Source: JACVRM01 sp963809765 (GTDB lineage Bacteria > Actinomycetota > Thermoleophilia > Gaiellales > Gaiellaceae). Taken from it: a stretch of DNA of 64,000 nt. Below, one piece after another: positions 1-8,277 of this stretch (position 1 is its first letter; each line of letters begins with the position of its first letter). Below the pieces are notes generated by a model, which was given only the letters and a program-made list of their open reading frames with translations, made no database searches and was not told where the DNA came from. Position numbers and translations under genes: made by a program. The stretch covers positions 930,001 through 994,000 of the forward strand of contig CAWEKT010000003.1 in assembly GCA_963809765.1 (NCBI GenBank). The letters are read 5' to 3'.

Positions 1-672
1 GGCGGGCTTGCCAGGGTCGTAGGGCATCACCGCCTCGAGCTCCGCGAGCGCCGACTTCGCCGCTTCCTCGATCAGCTCCCGCGCCTTGAGCGGCGGAAGC
101 TGTCGCGCCGAGTACCGGCCGATGCCCTCCTTGACGGACACGGTGGTCAGCCCCGGGCCGAGGAGCTCCTTGGCCTCGGCACAGGAGGCGCTGTCCCCGG
201 TCACGAGCACGACGGGGCAGTCCCACGTGCCGCACAGCGCCGCGTTGATCCCCGTCTCGCCGACGAGCCGGCCGTTGAAGCGCAGGTTGCGCCATTCGGT
301 TCCGGAGACGGTGTGGCTCATGACGCCGTCCGGCGTGCCCGCCATCGCGTGCATGCCGACGAAGAGCGCCGCGTCACAGCCTGATTCGAGAAACCCGGTG
401 TACTCGGTCCAGTGCTGCTGGACGACGTACTCGCACCCCGCGTCGAGCAGATCCGGCACCAGCGAGTTGAAGCTCCACGGGCCGCCGGCGCCGTGGCAGT
501 CCATGACGACGATCTCCGTCGCGCCTGCCGCACGCGCACCGCGGACCGCGGCGTTGATCTCCTCGGTGTAGAGGCGGCGCCCCTCGTCGTAGAGCCGCTC
601 GCCGCCGATCGTCTGCTCCGCCTTGACGATTCCGGCGACGCCCTCCATGTCGCTGATGACGTGAACGCGCAT
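1..672 (-). CDS. M55 family D-aminopeptidase (DppA-like), 3' end cut by window edge
   Basis: Reading the minus strand from the ATG at 672 gives MRVHVISDMEGVAGIVKAEQ and continues open to base 1, so the C-terminus lies outside the window. Family M55 (DppA) enzymes are zinc-dependent aminopeptidases acting on D-amino-acid peptides. The visible motifs fit: the N-terminal metal-binding D-M-E-G, the D-C-H-G segment near residue 57, and the G-M-H-A-M-A-G-T segment near residue 106. About 224 codons are present of a family length near 270. The gene starts close to and divergent from the secreted protein at 718. No frame break is visible. Family assignment is strong; the substrate is unknown. Confidence 0.85.
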   Translation of the reverse strand, partial: MRVHVISDMEGVAGIVKAEQTIGGERLYDEGRRLYTEEINAAVRGARAAGATEIVVMDCHGAGGPWSFNSLVPDLLDAGCEYVVQQHWTEYTGFLESGCDAALFVGMHAMAGTPDGVMSHTVSGTEWRNLRFNGRLVGETGINAALCGTWDCPVVLVTGDSASCAEAKELLGPGLTTVSVKEGIGRYSARQLPPLKARELIEEAAKSALAELEAVMPYDPGKPA

Positions 673-717
673 TCACCCGACCCTACCCCTTGACGTTTTC
701 GGGAACGGCGCAAGACT

Positions 718-2166
718 GTGTCCGTGGGGTCTTTCTCCCGGGGGAGAGGGGGTCGGCGTGCATTGCTGACCGCCTCAGGGGCAGTTCTCTGTGCGCTCGC
801 GGCCGTGTCCGCGGCAGTCGCGCTGCCGTCGGCGACCCAGGCGCCGAAAGCATCCGCCCGCTGCGCGCCGCTGACGCTGGCGCCGGGCGGCGCCGGACTC
901 CTGCGCCTCATCCCGGCGAAGGGCTCGCTGCCGATCGCCACCTCGAAGCTCGCCGGAGGCGTCAGGGCAACCACGAAGCAGCGGAAGATCACGCGTGTCC
1001 GCGCAACGGCGTTCCGCTACGCCTTCCGGGTGAAGACGGGCATCCGCGGCGAGTCCGTGCGCATCAGCGTCGGCTTCGGCAAGGGCGGCAAGGTGCAGAC
1101 GACCAAGGTCGTGACGTGCGTCGTCCGCGTCGGCGCGGCGAAGCTCGCTCTGAAGGTGACGGTGTCGGGGCCCGGATCGGTGAAGAGCACGCCGGCCGGC
1201 ATCACGTGCACGCTCGCGAAGTCTCCGTGCACCGCGAGCTTCAAGCGGAACACGAAGGTGAAGCTGACCGCCACCGCCGAGACGACGGCCGACTTCGCCG
1301 GTTGGGGCGGCACGTGCAAGGGCACCGCCGGCTGTACGGTCACGCTCAAGGCGGCACGCAACGTCGCCGCGGCGTTCACGCGCAAGAAGTTCACCGTGAC
1401 GGTGCAGAAGGCCGGCGACGGCGGCGGAACGGTCACGGCGACGGAGGGCCCGGTGGCCTGCGGCGCCACGTGTGCGGGCACGTACGAGGCAGGCGACATC
1501 GTCCGCCTGCGCGCCGAGGCCGACGGCAGCTCGCGGTTCGTCGGCTGGACGGGCTCCGCATGCTCGAGCACCGCCTCGCAGTGCATCTTCACGGTCGACG
1601 GCGCCACCACCGTCACGGCGACGTTCGCCAAGCAGGGCTTCCGCATGAACGTGTCCCGCGCCGGCGACGGCGGCGGCACGATCACCGGCGGCCCGGCCGG
1701 CATCGACTGCGGCGCGACCTGCAGCTTCACGTACCCGGCGGGAACGGCGGTGACGCTCACCGCGACACCGGACGCGACCTCGATCTTCACCGGCTGGATC
1801 ACGAACGGCGACTGCGTCGTCTCGGGCAACACGTGCACCACCACGATGGACAACGCGAAGTTCATCGCCGCCGCCTTCGTCCGCGGCGTCACGATCACGG
1901 TCGCCGTCAACACCGAGCACCCGACCGCCGCAGGCACCGGGCCCGGCACGATCGTCGCCAACACCCCGGGGTTCAGCTGCAGCACCGGACAGACGTGCTC
2001 CGGGCTCTTCCTGCCGAACGCGATCATCCGGTTCAGCGCCTCGAGCGGCAACCTGCGCGACTGGTATCGCTGCGAGCCACCTGATCAGGTCACGACGAAC
2101 GCGACCTGCGAGGGCCTCGGCTCCGCGCTGGCCGGCCGCACGATCGTCGCTCACTTCAACCCGTAG
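718..2166 (+). CDS. Secreted protein with divergent InlB B-type repeats
   Basis: 482 aa from a GTG start. An Arg-rich n-region and a hydrophobic segment (about residues 15-40, ending SATQA) form a signal peptide. The mature part carries about four copies of a repeat of roughly 80 aa (about 135-480). Each has an aromatic core of the type FAGWGGTC, FVGWTGSAC or FTGWITNGDC, then a short strand ending T-A-A-F or T-A-T-F. This is the pattern of the divergent InlB B-repeat/Listeria-Bacteroides repeat fold. Paired cysteines in each repeat suggest disulfides outside the cell. No LPXTG, lipobox or C-terminal membrane segment is visible, so it is probably released or held non-covalently. A TTG about 45 bp downstream, behind a purine-rich stretch, is an alternative start. 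Function unknown. Confidence 0.8.
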   Translation: MSVGSFSRGRGGRRALLTASGAVLCALAAVSAAVALPSATQAPKASARCAPLTLAPGGAGLLRLIPAKGSLPIATSKLAGGVRATTKQRKITRVRATAFRYAFRVKTGIRGESVRISVGFGKGGKVQTTKVVTCVVRVGAAKLALKVTVSGPGSVKSTPAGITCTLAKSPCTASFKRNTKVKLTATAETTADFAGWGGTCKGTAGCTVTLKAARNVAAAFTRKKFTVTVQKAGDGGGTVTATEGPVACGATCAGTYEAGDIVRLRAEADGSSRFVGWTGSACSSTASQCIFTVDGATTVTATFAKQGFRMNVSRAGDGGGTITGGPAGIDCGATCSFTYPAGTAVTLTATPDATSIFTGWITNGDCVVSGNTCTTTMDNAKFIAAAFVRGVTITVAVNTEHPTAAGTGPGTIVANTPGFSCSTGQTCSGLFLPNAIIRFSASSGNLRDWYRCEPPDQVTTNATCEGLGSALAGRTIVAHFNP

Positions 2167-2232
2167 GAGACCGCGAGCCGTGCGGCCGAGGAACTCCTCG
2201 GCGTGCGGAACATTGATCAGCGGCCGCAGGGT

Positions 2233-2416
2233 TCGCCTCATTCAAGGGGGAGCTTCGTCCCCCTCGAGCTCCCCCCTTCCCCAAGCGCTCGGAACGCCGA
2301 GGCCATCAAGTCAGACGCGGCTTCGCGCGGTGTGGCTCTCGCCGAGCAAGCTCGGCTCCGCCGGTACACCACAGCGCCGATTGTCGAGTGCTCGTCGCGG
2401 CTGCGCCGCGACATCG
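2233..2416 (-). repeat. Dispersed ~200-nt repeat, copy 1 (inverted)
   Basis: This segment is the reverse complement, diverged, of the segments at 3496-3695 and 33982-34178. Shared landmarks are the block around GATGTCGCGAC, the GCCGAGCTTGCTCGGC hairpin and the GGGGGAGCTCGAGGGGG block. Together with the palindrome at 2443-2494 it fills most of the gap between the genes at 718-2166 and 2526-3320. No credible gene is seen in the gap. Confidence 0.75.
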
Positions 2417-2442
2417 GGGGAGCGACCAGCGAAACTACGAGA

Positions 2443-2494
2443 CGGGTCTGTCGCCGGCAGCGACGGCTTGCCGTCGCCGCCGGTGACTGACCCG
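2443..2494. repeat. REP-like palindrome, GGGTCTG...CTGACCC family
   Basis: A near-perfect inverted repeat with arms starting CGGGTCTGTCGCCGGC and ending GCCGGTGACTGACCCG. It lies just upstream of the SDR gene. Related palindromes with the same ends occur at 19830, 37191, 52517, 52647 and, as a short core, 16093. Confidence 0.8.
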
Positions 2495-2525
2495 AGCCGT
2501 CGGCGGCAGGCATACGCTTGGCCCC

Positions 2526-3320
2526 GTGGAGACGGGCCTCGGTGGCAAGCGCGTGCTCGTCACGGGTGCGTCCGGCGGCATCGGCGCGGCGTGCGCACGG
2601 GCCTTCGCGGCGGAAGGGGCCTCGGTCTTCGTGCACTACCACCGCGGCCGCGAGCGGGCCGAGCAGGTGGCCGCCGAGCTCGGGGGCGCCCCGATCGGCG
2701 CCGCCGACCTCACCCGCGAGGAGGAGGTCGACCGGGTCTTCTCCGAGGCGATCGCTGCCCTGGGCGGTCTGGATGTGTGCGCTGCAGTCGCCGGGGTCTG
2801 GCCGCAGGAGGACGTCCCCGTCTGGGAGCTGACGCTCGAGCGCTGGGAGCGCACGCTGCGCGAGAACCTGACCGCGACCTTCCTGACCGCGCGGGCCTTC
2901 CTGCGCGAGGTTGCACGCACGGGGCACGGCAGCCTGGTCATGATCGCCTCGACGGCCGGGCTCGTCGGCGAAGCCGGCCATGCCGACTACGCGGCGGCGA
3001 AGTCAGCGATCGCGCAGGGGTTCCTGCTCAGCCTGAAGAACGAGGTCGTCCGCGTGGCGCCGCGCGCGCGCGTGAACGTGGTGGCCCCCGGGTGGACGAC
3101 CTCGCCGATGACGCGAGACGCGCTCGACCCCATGCGACTCGAGCGCGTCACCCGCACGATGGCGCTGCGCAAGGTCGCGCAGCCCGAGGACGTCGCCCGC
3201 CAGGTGGTCGTGCTCGCCTCCGACGAGCTCTCGGGCCACGTGACGGGCCAGGTGGTCGTGGTCGCAGGCGGCATGGAAGGCCGCGTCCTCCACGAGGGGC
3301 CGCTCGAGCCGGAGAAGTGA
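2526..3320 (+). CDS. SDR family oxidoreductase (FabG-like)
   Basis: 264 aa, GTG start. Classical short-chain dehydrogenase: the cofactor loop GASGGIGAA is near residues 14-22, a conserved AVAGVW segment follows beta-4, the catalytic Ser sits in MIASTAGLVG, and the Tyr-x-x-x-Lys pair is in DYAAAKSA. The C-terminal segment ending in SGHVTGQVVVVAGG matches FabG-type 3-oxoacyl reductases, and the length is normal for classical SDRs. The substrate cannot be read from sequence, and fabG is too specific a name because there are no fatty-acid genes nearby. The gene stands alone between two repeat-rich gaps. Cytoplasmic NAD(P)-dependent enzyme. Confidence 0.88.
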   Translation: METGLGGKRVLVTGASGGIGAACARAFAAEGASVFVHYHRGRERAEQVAAELGGAPIGAADLTREEEVDRVFSEAIAALGGLDVCAAVAGVWPQEDVPVWELTLERWERTLRENLTATFLTARAFLREVARTGHGSLVMIASTAGLVGEAGHADYAAAKSAIAQGFLLSLKNEVVRVAPRARVNVVAPGWTTSPMTRDALDPMRLERVTRTMALRKVAQPEDVARQVVVLASDELSGHVTGQVVVVAGGMEGRVLHEGPLEPEK

Positions 3321-3495
3321 CAGGGCGGCGGGTCTCCCCGCCGCCCCATCTCCTCGCAGTGGCGATTGCCGTCAGTCCCACACGAGGATCGGCAGCTTCA
3401 TCGGCCGGTCTACGCAGGGACTTGATCTCTCGCACCGGGTAGCTGCGCGCGAAACTCGGGTCGGTGGTCCCCGTCTTCTTTTCCTCCCCCTCCGC

Positions 3496-3695
3496 GATGT
3501 CGCGACGAAGTCGCGACGAGCATTCGACAGACCAAAGTGCGCGGTACCGGCGAAGCCGAGCTTGCTCGGCGAGAGCCACCCCGCGCGAAGCCGCGTGTGA
3601 CTTGATGGCCCAGGCGTCCCGGCCGCTCCGAGGAAAGGGGGAGCTCGAGGGGGGACGCAGTCCCCCTTCGAATGAAGCCCGCCATGCGGCCGCAG
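3496..3695 (+). repeat. Dispersed ~200-nt repeat, copy 2
   Basis: Runs from GATGTCGCGACGAAGTCGCG to AAGCCCGCCATGCGGCCGCA. It matches the copy at 33982-34178 in the same orientation and the copy at 2233-2416 inverted. It contains the self-complementary octamer GTCGCGAC twice and the hairpin GCCGAGC-TT-GCTCGGC. Similarity is visible at the DNA level along the whole length. Confidence 0.85.
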
Positions 3696-3745
3696 AACTG
3701 CGCCGCACAAGCAGCCGCTCCTCGCGGCCGCACGGCGGGCGGTCA

Positions 3746-3797
3746 CGCACTGGACCTGAGTGTGAGGGCAGCTGCCCTCACACTCAGGTCCAGTGCG
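3746..3797. repeat. Perfect 52-bp palindrome
   Basis: The two 26-bp halves (3746-3771 and 3772-3797) are exact reverse complements with no spacer; the left arm begins CGCACTGGACCTGAG and the centre is GGGCAGCTGCCC. It could extrude as a cruciform or form a long RNA hairpin. It is unrelated in sequence to the GGGTC palindromes. No neighbouring transposase is seen. Confidence 0.9.
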
Positions 3798-3981
3798 AAG
3801 CGGGGCCCGCCCCTGGCCCCGCCTCAGCTCTTCGACTCCTGTTGGGCCGGGAGCGGCCCCCGCCGCACCGGGGCCACCCGCCTGTCCCTTTCGCGCTGCC
3901 TCCGCCGCATCGGGGCAGTGCTTACAGGCCTCACTATCCGCGGGTGAGCGCCGTGGGGTATCCCCCTTTCGTGGTTGACCG

Positions 3982-4019
3982 CGCCAGTTCACAAATTCCC
4001 CTCGATCGAGGGACTGGCG
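3982..4019. repeat. Nested inverted repeat upstream of the methionine gene
   Basis: An outer pair CGCCAGT (3982-3988)/ACTGGCG (4013-4019) encloses the 14-bp self-complementary core CCCTCGATCGAGGG. It lies 110 bp upstream of the GTG at 4129. It could be an operator or an RNA stem-loop. It lacks the conserved cores of the SAM riboswitches I know. Confidence 0.6.
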
Positions 4020-4128
4020 GGTGTTGAGCGAGTGAGGAGCCCCTGGGCGCTTGGGGAGAGTGCGGGTGTCTGTTGGGGATGGCCTGCCCGCGGGGGTGGG
4101 GGCAGCACCGCACATCTAGAGTGACCGC

Positions 4129-5967
4129 GTGAGCAAGGCCTTCCTCAATCGGCTGCGGGACGGGCCTGTTGTCGTGGGCGACGGCGGCATGGGCGCCCTG
4201 ATCTCGAGCGCGGTGCCGCGGCTGCGCTGCCCGGAGGAGGCGAACCTGCGGGCGCCCGACGCGGTCGTCTCGCTGCACGTGAGCTTCATCAACGCGGGCG
4301 CCGACCTGATCGAGACGAATACCTTCGGCGCGAACCGGCGCAAGCTCGCCGGCTACTTCCTCGAGGACGAGTTCGAGCGCATCAACTCGACCGCGGTGAA
4401 GCTCGCCCGCGACGCGCGCGAGGTGACCGGGCGCGACGTCTTCATCGGCGGGGCAATCGGGCCGATTGGCGAGCAGGCGAGCTCACGGGTGCGCCGCGAG
4501 CTCTTCGGGGAGCAGGCCTCGGTGCTCGAGGGGCGCGGCGCCGACCTCTTCATGATCGAGACGTTCTACGACCTCGAGGAGCTGACCGACGCGATCGAGG
4601 CCGTCCGCCACGTCTCGAGCCTGCCGATCGTGGCGCTGCTGACCTTCGACGAGCACGGGGAGACGCTCGCCGGCGTCCGTGCGGCCGAGGCCGCCAAGCG
4701 ACTGGCAGAGCTTGACGTGGCGGCGTACGGCGCCAACCACGGCGCCGGACTGCTGGCCGCGCTCGCCGCGCTCGAGGAGATGCGGGAGGACGGCCGTCCG
4801 CTCGCGGCGCTGCCGAACATCGGCCTGGCGAGCCTCTCCGGCGGCCGCGTCATCTACCCGCATGCGAACCCTGACTACTTCGGCGAGTTCGCCGCGTACG
4901 CGCGCGACCTCGGCGCGAAGATCATCGGCGGCTGCTGCGGCACCACCCCGGCTGAGATCGCCGCGATCCGCGCCGCGGTGGAGGAGGATCGCGTGCCACG
5001 CGCGCGGCTCGCGCTCGAGGAGCGAGAGCTCGTCGTGGCGCTCGGGGAAGCGCGCGGCCAGACACGCCTCGAGCAGGACCTGCGCGCCGGCACCTGGGTC
5101 ACGTCGGTGCAGCTCGACCCGCCGCTCGGCGGCAACCTCGCCGGTCTGCTCGAGCTGACGAACGCGTTGAAGGCGTCCGGCGGCGTCGAGTACGTCGACA
5201 TCAACGACAACGCGGGCGCCCGCGCCGGCATGAGCGCGGCGATGGTGGCGGCCGCGATCGAGCGGGAGTGCGGCGTCGAGACGATCCCGCATTTGACGAC
5301 CCGCGACTCGACGATCATGGGCCTCGAGTCGGTCCTGTTCGGCGCGCACGCGGAGGGCGTGCGCAACATCCTCGCGGTGACGGGCGACCCGCCCGAGGTC
5401 GGCGACTACCCCGGGTCGCGCGGCGTTTACGAGCTCGACGCCATCGGTCTGACGGAGCTGCTCGCCAAGCTCAACCGCGGTGAGGACTACAACGGCCGGC
5501 CGATCGACGCGCCGACGTCCTTCTACATCGGGGTGGCTGTCAACCCGACCGCCGACGATCTCGAGCTCGAGCTCGACCGCTTCCGTCGCAAGGTCGACGC
5601 GGGCGCGCACTTCGGCATGACCCAGCTCGTCTTCGACCTTGCCCACCTCGAGCGCTTCCTCGAGCGCCTTGGTGGCCCGTCGCCGATCCCGCTGCTGATC
5701 GGGATCTGCCCGATCTGGAGCTACCGCTTCGCGCTGCGGCTGCACAACGAGCTGCCGGGCATCGTCGTCCCGGATGACCTGCAGCAGGCGCTGAACGACG
5801 CTGGCCCTGACGCTGCGCAAGTGGGAATGGAGCACGCGCGGGAGCTGTTGGCCGCCTCGCGCGACCTGGTCCACGGTGCGTACCTCGTGGCGCCGTTCCG
5901 CCGGCCGCTCGCCGTGCTCGAGCTGCTCGACGGAATCAGCACGAACGGCTCGTCGGCAAGGGGCTGA
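4129..5967 (+). CDS. Bifunctional homocysteine S-methyltransferase / 5,10-methylenetetrahydrofolate reductase
   Basis: 612 aa, GTG start. The N-terminal half (about 1-290) is a homocysteine S-methyltransferase: it opens VVVGDGGMGALISS, has the ETNTFGANR segment, and ends with the zinc-binding GGCCGTTPAEI cysteines near residue 267, plus an upstream zinc cysteine site that is less clear. The C-terminal half (about 320-600) is an MTHFR flavoprotein barrel, with PHLTTRDST, LAVTGDPPEVGDYPG and FGMTQLVFDL segments. Fused enzymes of this type (YitJ-like) make 5-methyl-THF and methylate homocysteine. The full fusion length is intact with no frame break. Its stop abuts the stop of the convergent protease gene at 5968. 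Confidence 0.93.
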   Translation: MSKAFLNRLRDGPVVVGDGGMGALISSAVPRLRCPEEANLRAPDAVVSLHVSFINAGADLIETNTFGANRRKLAGYFLEDEFERINSTAVKLARDAREVTGRDVFIGGAIGPIGEQASSRVRRELFGEQASVLEGRGADLFMIETFYDLEELTDAIEAVRHVSSLPIVALLTFDEHGETLAGVRAAEAAKRLAELDVAAYGANHGAGLLAALAALEEMREDGRPLAALPNIGLASLSGGRVIYPHANPDYFGEFAAYARDLGAKIIGGCCGTTPAEIAAIRAAVEEDRVPRARLALEERELVVALGEARGQTRLEQDLRAGTWVTSVQLDPPLGGNLAGLLELTNALKASGGVEYVDINDNAGARAGMSAAMVAAAIERECGVETIPHLTTRDSTIMGLESVLFGAHAEGVRNILAVTGDPPEVGDYPGSRGVYELDAIGLTELLAKLNRGEDYNGRPIDAPTSFYIGVAVNPTADDLELELDRFRRKVDAGAHFGMTQLVFDLAHLERFLERLGGPSPIPLLIGICPIWSYRFALRLHNELPGIVVPDDLQQALNDAGPDAAQVGMEHARELLAASRDLVHGAYLVAPFRRPLAVLELLDGISTNGSSARG

Positions 5968-7101
5968 TCAGTGCGCGCAGGGCCCGGTGTCGACCGGGGC
6001 TTTCGCGCGGGACAGCGCGCGGCGCACGAGGCTCGTCGGGACGCCGTAACCGGCAGCCCCGCCCGGCCGTGAGGCGAACACCGTCGTCACGACCTGCCCG
6101 CGCGTGTTGACGGCAGGCCCGCCGGAGTTGCCCTGGCGCACTCGGCCGCGGAACGTCGTCACCGTGCGAAGCCCGAGCCGGCGTCCGTAGGCGTCCTCGC
6201 CGAGGATCGACACCGTCTGCCCGAGGCGCCCGGCGCGGGCGTCGAACTCCCCGTTGCCGGGATAGCCGAGGATCGCGACCGCCATTCCAGAGCGCGGCTC
6301 CGCCGTCGGCAGCGGCCGCGCCCGCAGCCCGGCCACCCGCAGGACGGCAACGTCGTTGGCCGCGTCGAACGCAACGGCAACGCCTTCCAGCGGCTCGCCG
6401 GTGCTCGGCACCACCGTCGTGTCGTCCTGGCCGGCCACGACGTGCGCCGCCGTCACGACGAGTCCCGGCCCCGCCACCCAGCCGCTGCCGGCGACGCCGA
6501 GCCCGCAGGCCGTACCGAGCACGCGCACGACGCTCGGTGCGGCCTCCCGCACGCTCCCCGACCTGAGCACGCGCCGGTCGGGCGGATCCACGAGCAGCTC
6601 GGGGCCGGCGAAGGTCGGGAACGGATCGACGCGCGCAAGCGCGCGCAGGACGGCGCGGGGCGCCACGATCTCGTTCAGCTCCTGCAGCACCCGCGACCGC
6701 TGCACCGAACGGCGGAGGTCCGCCTGGCCCGGGAGGTGAAGCGCGACCGCTCCGAGCATCCATGCGATCGCCAGGCCCGTGAGCGCGCCGAGCACGAGCC
6801 CGCCGGCCGCATCCAGGTGATGGAGCCAGCCCTGCGGCAGCGAGCGGCGGAGGGCGCCGCCCGCCAGCGATCCGGCGCCCTGCAGCATCACGGCCAGGAC
6901 GACCGCTCCCGCGAGCGCGACCAGCGGGGTGTACGGCGAGTCGGAGCCGTCCGGGAGCAGGTGCGGCGCCAGCCGCCCACCGACGACCGCACCGACCACC
7001 ACGCCGGCCAGCGAGAGCGCGCTGACGAGCAGGCCGCGGCGGTAGCCGAGGACGGCCGCAAGAGCAGCAAGCGCCACGACGAACCAGTCGAGCGACGTCA
7101 C
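5968..7101 (-). CDS. MarP-like membrane-anchored trypsin-fold serine protease (CvpA plus protease)
   Basis: 377 aa. The N-terminal CvpA-type domain (about 1-125) has four hydrophobic segments, starting MTSLDWFVVALAALAAVLG. The periplasm-facing protease domain (about 190-370) carries the chymotrypsin-fold triad: His in VVTAAHVV, Asp in NDVAVLRV and Ser in RQGNSGGPAVN. This architecture is that of mycobacterial MarP, a protease needed for acid and oxidative stress resistance; that role is family knowledge only. Cysteines near residue 199 (TACGLG) resemble the MarP disulfide region, but only one is obvious. Convergent with 4129-5967, with stop codons adjacent. Confidence 0.92.
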   Translation of the reverse strand: MTSLDWFVVALAALAAVLGYRRGLLVSALSLAGVVVGAVVGGRLAPHLLPDGSDSPYTPLVALAGAVVLAVMLQGAGSLAGGALRRSLPQGWLHHLDAAGGLVLGALTGLAIAWMLGAVALHLPGQADLRRSVQRSRVLQELNEIVAPRAVLRALARVDPFPTFAGPELLVDPPDRRVLRSGSVREAAPSVVRVLGTACGLGVAGSGWVAGPGLVVTAAHVVAGQDDTTVVPSTGEPLEGVAVAFDAANDVAVLRVAGLRARPLPTAEPRSGMAVAILGYPGNGEFDARAGRLGQTVSILGEDAYGRRLGLRTVTTFRGRVRQGNSGGPAVNTRGQVVTTVFASRPGGAAGYGVPTSLVRRALSRAKAPVDTGPCAH

Positions 7102-7352
7102 ACGGAGAGGCTATTTGCACAGACTCGGCACAGAGCAGCGCCTCTTCTGTGTCCATGCCTGGCCCCGTCACAGAAGTCGCACGCGCACGTCGAAGCCGCT
7201 CCGCTGCAGGCGCTGTGGGCGAACCGTCACGCATCTGACACGAAGCCGTGCGCCTCCCGTTGCCGTGCCTGGCCCCGGTTCGGAGCGCCGAGGACAAGGC
7301 CCGACCGGACATGTCCCGCGGAGTCGAGCGCATTGCGCCGGGGAGGAGACGC
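7102..7352. other. Divergent intergenic region with short repeated motif
   Basis: Lies between the divergent protease and PNPOx-fold genes. The motif TGCCTGGCCCCG occurs twice (about 7155 and 7264), and TTCTGTG/CACAGAA form an inverted repeat around the first. No gene is seen. Both promoters must lie here. Confidence 0.4.
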
Positions 7353-7988
7353 GTGCATCATCGGCGCATGGCGGGGACGTACCACGAGGGCAACCGCACG
7401 CTGCAGGCCCGCTTCGACACCCGCCGGCTCGCCGACCGGATCGACGAGCGCCTCGTCCGCCCCACTATCGACGACGGCGACCGCGCGTTCATCGAGCGCT
7501 GCGACATGGTCTTCCTCGCCACGGCCGACGGCCATGGCCGGCCGAACTGCTCGTACAAGGGCGGCGAGCCGGGCTTCGTCCGCGTGCTCGACGACCGCAC
7601 CATCGCCTTTCCCAGCTACGACGGCAACGGCATGTACCTCTCGGCGGGCAACATGATGGTCAACCCTCACGTCGGGCTGCTCTTCATCAACTTCGAGGAG
7701 CGGAAGCGGCTCCGTCTGAACGGCACCGCCACCTTCCACGACGACGACCCGCTGCTCGCCGAGTATCCGGAGGCGCAGCTCATCATTCGTGTTCGCGCCG
7801 ACCAGGTCTTTCCGAACTGCCCGCGCTACATCCACCAGTACGAGCTGGTCGCCCGCTCGCGCTTCGTGCCGCGCACCGACTCCGAGACGCCCGTACCGGC
7901 CTGGAAACGCGCCGAGTGGTCACACGACGCGCTGCCGGTAGCCGACCCGGCCCGCGACGACACGCGCGAAGTGCTCGGCCGCGGCTAG
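7353..7988 (+). CDS. Pyridoxamine 5'-phosphate oxidase-fold protein
   Basis: 211 aa from the GTG at 7353, chosen because GGGAGGAG lies 4-6 nt upstream; the in-frame ATG at 7368 is too far from it. The sequence shows the split-barrel flavin-binding fold of general PNPOx-like proteins: FLATADGHGRPNCSYKGGEPGFVRV, then FPSYDGNGMYLSAGNMMVNPHVGLLFINF, then an RLNGTATFHDD segment. Such proteins bind FMN, F420 or heme; the ligand cannot be told here. This long form with a C-terminal extension (YIHQYELVARSRFVP) resembles the PNPOx-like group in actinomycetes annotated as flavin-nucleotide-binding. It is not a PdxH vitamin B6 enzyme by context. Confidence 0.85.
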   Translation: MHHRRMAGTYHEGNRTLQARFDTRRLADRIDERLVRPTIDDGDRAFIERCDMVFLATADGHGRPNCSYKGGEPGFVRVLDDRTIAFPSYDGNGMYLSAGNMMVNPHVGLLFINFEERKRLRLNGTATFHDDDPLLAEYPEAQLIIRVRADQVFPNCPRYIHQYELVARSRFVPRTDSETPVPAWKRAEWSHDALPVADPARDDTREVLGRG

Positions 7989-8047
7989 GCGGAAGATCGG
8001 CGCCGCCAAGCCCGCCGACCACGAGCCGGGCTACACTGCGACAGCCT

Positions 8048-8121
<74 letters not shown>

Positions 8122-8277
8122 TCTCTCTCTCGCCACCCGCCCGCCGATCGCCGAGCGGGGTGCGCAGGCTGCGCGCGTTCGAAGGGCAGGTGACCTTGTC
8201 GAGCACTACGTCTGCCTAGCTGGAGCACGCCTCCGCGAACACTGTGACGCACCGCTGCGCGAGACTCCTGGCTGGAC

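Larger units (their letters stand above)
3321..4128. other. Repeat-rich 0.8-kb intergenic region
   Basis: I see no credible gene here; several reading frames are open only because of GC content. The region holds repeat copy 2 (3496-3695), a perfect 52-bp palindrome (3746-3797) and a nested inverted repeat (3982-4019). The last 110 bp presumably contain the promoter of the methionine gene at 4129, but I cannot place -35/-10 boxes with confidence. Confidence 0.6.

Noticed and set aside
2233..2416. Short protein encoded by the dispersed repeat (frames reading SRRSRDEHST and GGSRRASSASPV in the copies)
   Set aside because: Open frames exist in all copies because of GC content, but start positions, reading direction and length differ, and similarity is as good at the DNA level on non-coding hairpins; no ribosome binding site is conserved.
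3890..4128. SAM or cobalamin riboswitch upstream of the methionine gene
   Set aside because: GAGGGACTGGC looks locally like part of a SAM-I core, but the other conserved elements (P1 pairing, kink-turn, downstream GGCAACC) are absent, and no cobalamin box is seen.
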